From Bombus terrestris (taxonomy: Eukaryota; Arthropoda; Insecta; Hymenoptera; Apidae), in contig NW_025963661.1 of NCBI RefSeq assembly GCF_910591885.1, forward strand, positions 52,664 through 116,663: 64,000 nucleotides of DNA. Direction: 5' to 3'. A model generated the notes under the pieces. It searched no databases. It was not told where the DNA came from and was given only the letters and a program-made list of their open reading frames with translations. Positions 61,450-64,000 of the stretch are shown piece after piece. The position numbers and the translations under genes are program-made. The stretch's first letter is position 1, and the number at the start of each line of letters is the position of its first letter.

Positions 61450-64000
61450 TCAACGATGTCCAACGGTGTCCAACGGTGTCCCACGGTGTCAACGGTGTCC
61501 AACGGTGTCCAACGATGTCCAACGGTGTCCAACGATGCCCAACGGTGTCCCACGTTGTCCCACGTTGTCCACGTTGTCCACGGTGTCCAACGATGTCCAA
61601 CGGTGTCCAACGGTGTCCAACGATGTCCAACGGTGTCCAACGGTGTCCCACGTTGTCCAACGGTGTCCAACGGTGTCCACGGTGTCAACGGTGTCCCACG
61701 TTGTCCCACGTTGTCCCACGCTGTCCCACGTTGTCCCACGATGTCCCACGTTGTCCAACGATGTCCAACGGTGTCCCACGTTGTCCCACGTTGTCCTACG
61801 TTGTCCCACGTTGTCCCACGTTGTCCCACGTTGTCCCACGTTGTCCCACGTTGTCCCACGGTGTCCAACGGTGTCCCACGTTGTCCCACGTTGTCCCACG
61901 GTGTCCAACGATATCCAACGGTGTCCACGATGTCCAACGGTGTCCCACGTTGTCCAACGGTGTCCCACGTTGTCCCACGATGTCCCACGTTGTCCAACGA
62001 TGTCCAACGGTGTCCCACGTTGTCCCACGTTGTCTACGTTGTCCCACGTTGTCCCACGTTGTCCCACGTTGCCCCACGTTGTCCCACGATGTCCCACGTT
62101 GTCCCACGTTGTCCCACGTTGTCCCACGTTGTCCCACGTTGTCCCACGGTGTCCAACGATGTCCAACGGTGTCCCACGTTGTCCAACGGTGTCCCACGTT
62201 GTCCCACGTTGTCCCACGTTGTCCCACGTTGTCCCACGATGTCCACCGTGTCCAACGATGTCCAACGGTGTCCAACGGTGTGCCACGGTGTCCAACGATG
62301 TCCAACGTGTCCAACGGTGTCCCACGGTGTCCAACGGTGTCCCACGTTGTCCCGACGTTGTCCCACGGTGTCCAACGATGTCCAACGGTGTCCAACGGTG
62401 TCCCACGGTGTCCCACGTTGTCCACGTTGTCCCACGGTGTCCAACGATGTCCAACGGTGTCCCCGTTGTCCCACGTTGTCCCACGATGTCCCACGTTGTC
62501 CCACGTTGTCCCACGTTGCCCCCGGTGTCCAACGATGTCCAACGGTGTCCCACGTTGTCCCACGTTGTCCCACGTTGTCCCACGTTGTCCCACGTTGTCC
62601 CACGTTGTCCCACGTTGTCCCACGTTGTCCCACGTTGTCCCAACGGTGTCCCACGTTGTCCAACGGTGTCCCACGTTGTCCAACGATGTCCAACGGTGTC
62701 CAACGGTGTCCCACGGTGTCCAACGGTGTCCCACGTTGTCCCACGTTGTCCCACGTTGTCCCACGGTGTCCAACGATGTCCAACGGTGTCCCACGTTGTC
62801 CCACGTTGTCCCACGTTGTCCCACGTTGTCCCACGGTGTCCAACGATGTCCAACGGTGTCCACGTTGTCCCACGTTGTCCCACGTTGTCCCACGTTGTCC
62901 CACGTTGTCCCACGGTGTCCAACGGTGTCCAACGATGTCCCACGTTGTCCCCACGTTGTCCCACGTTGTCCCACGATGTCCACGTTGTCCCACGTTGTCC
63001 CACGTTGTCCCACGTTGTCCCACGTTGTCCCACGTTGTCCCACGTTGTCCACGTGTCCCACGTTGTCCCAACGTTGTCCCACGTTGTCCCACGTTGTCCA
63101 CGTTGTCCCACGTTGTCCCACGGTGTCCAACGGTGTCCCACGTTGTCCACGTTGTCCCACGGTGTCCAACGATATCCAACGGTGTCCAACGATGTCCAAC
63201 GGTGTCCCACGTTGTCCAACGGTGTCCCACGTTGTCCCACGATGTCCCACGTTGTCCCACGTTGTCCCCACGTTGTCCCAACGTTGTCCCACGGTGTCCA
63301 ACGATGTCCAACGGTGTCCCACGGTGTCCACCCGGTGTCCAACGGTGTCCAACGATGTCCAACGGTGTCCAACGATGCCCAACGGTGTCCCACGTTGTCC
63401 CACGTTGTCCCACGTTGTCCCACGGTGTCCAACGATGTCCAACGGTGTCCAACGGTGTCCAACGATGTCCAACGGTGTCCAACGGTGTCCACGTTGTCCA
63501 ACGGTGTCCAACGGTGTCCCACGGTGTCCAACGGTGTCCCACGTTGTCCCACGTTGTCCCACGTTGTCCCACGTTGTCCCACGATGTCCCACGTTGTCCA
63601 ACGATGTCCAACGGTGTCCCCACGTTGTCCCACGTTGTCCTACGTTGTCCCCACGTTGTCCCACGTTGTCCCACGATGTCCCACGTTGTCCCACGTGTCC
63701 CACGGTGTCCAACGGTGTCCCACGTTGTCCCACGTTGTCCCACGGTGTCCAACGATATCAACGTGTCCAACGATGTCCAACGGTGTCCCACGTTGTCCAA
63801 CGGTGTCCCACGTTGTCCCCGATGTCCCACGTTGTCCAACGATGTCCAACGGTGTCCCACGTGTCCCACGTTGTCCTACGTTGTCCCACGTTGTCCCACG
63901 TTCGTCCCACGTTGTCCCACGTTGTCCCACGATGTCCACGTTGTCCCACGTTGTCCCACGTTGTCCCACGTTGTCCCACGTTGTCCCACGGTGTCCAACG
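61450..64000 (+). repeat. Indel-rich end of the array, copy of about 53.73-56.3 kb
   Basis: The unit order continues the 7,722-bp-offset copy of domain III (TCCCACGCTG near 61,724, TCCTACGTTG near 61,794, TGCCACGGTG at 62,281, the C-rich CCCCCGGTG at 62,519, the 11-base unit at 62,638). About 34 of some 255 units are 8, 9 or 11 bases long. Most lose or gain a C in the CC/CCC run (TCCACGTTG, TCCCCACGTTG); others lose a T or a G in the second half of the unit. Substitutions against the source copy are few. This pattern fits an unpolished or error-prone assembly stretch better than biological decay. Confidence 0.85.

Larger units (their letters stand above)
1..64000 (+). repeat. Decanucleotide satellite array (consensus TCCCACGTTG), whole window
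   Basis: The entire window reads as consecutive 10-base units, about 6,400 of them, all in the same orientation. The consensus is TCCCACGTTG; common variants are TCCAACGGTG, TCCAACGATG, TCCCACGGTG and TCCCACGATG, with rarer TCCACCGATG, TCCAGCGGTG, TCCTACGTTG and TCCAACTGTG. Changes concentrate at base 4 (C/A) and base 8 (T/G/A); TCC, the central CG and the final TG are nearly fixed. Up to 61,449 the 10-base register slips only five times, by one base each. No unique sequence, transposon or RNA gene interrupts it. Such arrays are characteristic of eukaryotic heterochromatin; the species and chromosomal location are not deducible here. Any transcription would be of non-coding satellite RNA, which is inference only. 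Confidence 0.98.

Noticed and set aside
47490..62018. Reverse-strand open frame of 4,842 codons made of TTWDNVGQRG repeats
   Set aside because: Same artefact as on the forward strand; its ends are set by chance TCCTACGTTG-type units, and it overlaps open frames in the other phases.
1..64000. CRISPR array
   Set aside because: The repeat unit is 10 bp and directly abutting, with no spacers and no cas genes.
1..64000. Telomere repeat
   Set aside because: The G-rich strand has GGG per unit, but the array has extensive variants, large segmental duplications and no end structure. Telomeres are usually far more uniform. A subtelomeric position cannot be excluded.
1..64000. Resemblance to the kangaroo-rat HS-beta satellite decamer (recalled as ACACAGCGGG)
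   Set aside because: A rotation of the reverse complement, ACAACGTGGG, agrees at 7 of 10 positions. With ten rotations and two strands to choose from this is weak, and the comparison is from memory. It is not used for any species call.
1..64000. rRNA, tRNA, promoter or terminator features
   Set aside because: No non-repetitive sequence exists in the window that could hold them, and no unit variant resembles a polymerase promoter element or a stable terminator hairpin.

Overview
The whole 64,000-base window is one tandem array of a decanucleotide (10-bp) minisatellite/satellite, head to tail and in a single orientation, about 6,400 units. The commonest unit on the given strand is TCCCACGTTG (reverse complement CAACGTGGGA). 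I found no gene, RNA gene, transposon, CRISPR array or unique sequence. Both window ends lie inside the array, so its true size and flanks are not visible. Uninterrupted arrays like this, with higher-order structure, are typical of eukaryotic heterochromatin (pericentromere, subtelomere, B or sex chromosome) in long-read assemblies. The sequence alone does not identify the organism.

Almost all variation falls at two positions of the unit: base 4 (C or A) and base 8 (T, G or A). Most units are TCCCACGTTG, TCCCACGGTG, TCCCACGATG, TCCAACGGTG or TCCAACGATG; TCCAACGTTG is rare. The order of variants acts as a barcode that shows a mosaic of nested segmental duplications. Domain I (about 1-23.3 kb) contains a 2.2-kb pair and a 6.69-kb pair offset by 7,409 bp. 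Domain II (about 23.3-48.4 kb) contains a 1.55-kb module in four copies, within a larger 3.1-kb pair, plus a local 230-bp duplication. Domain III (about 48.4-61.45 kb) contains a 1.3-kb module in three copies and a block repeated at 7,722 bp. The tail (61.45-64.0 kb) continues that 7,722-bp copy but is full of one-base insertions and deletions.

The very long open frames on both strands are an arithmetic artefact. A 10-bp unit advances the frame by one each repeat, and the consensus has no stop in any of six frames. All three forward frames therefore encode one decapeptide (SHVVPRCPTL) and all three reverse frames another (TTWDNVGQRG). I annotate no CDS.

Points worth checking are: the indel-rich tail as a probable unpolished copy of 53.7-56.3 kb; the higher-order repeats; the fit of the G-rich strand to the quadruplex pattern, which base 4 switches on or off; and a CpG retained in nearly every unit at one per helical turn.
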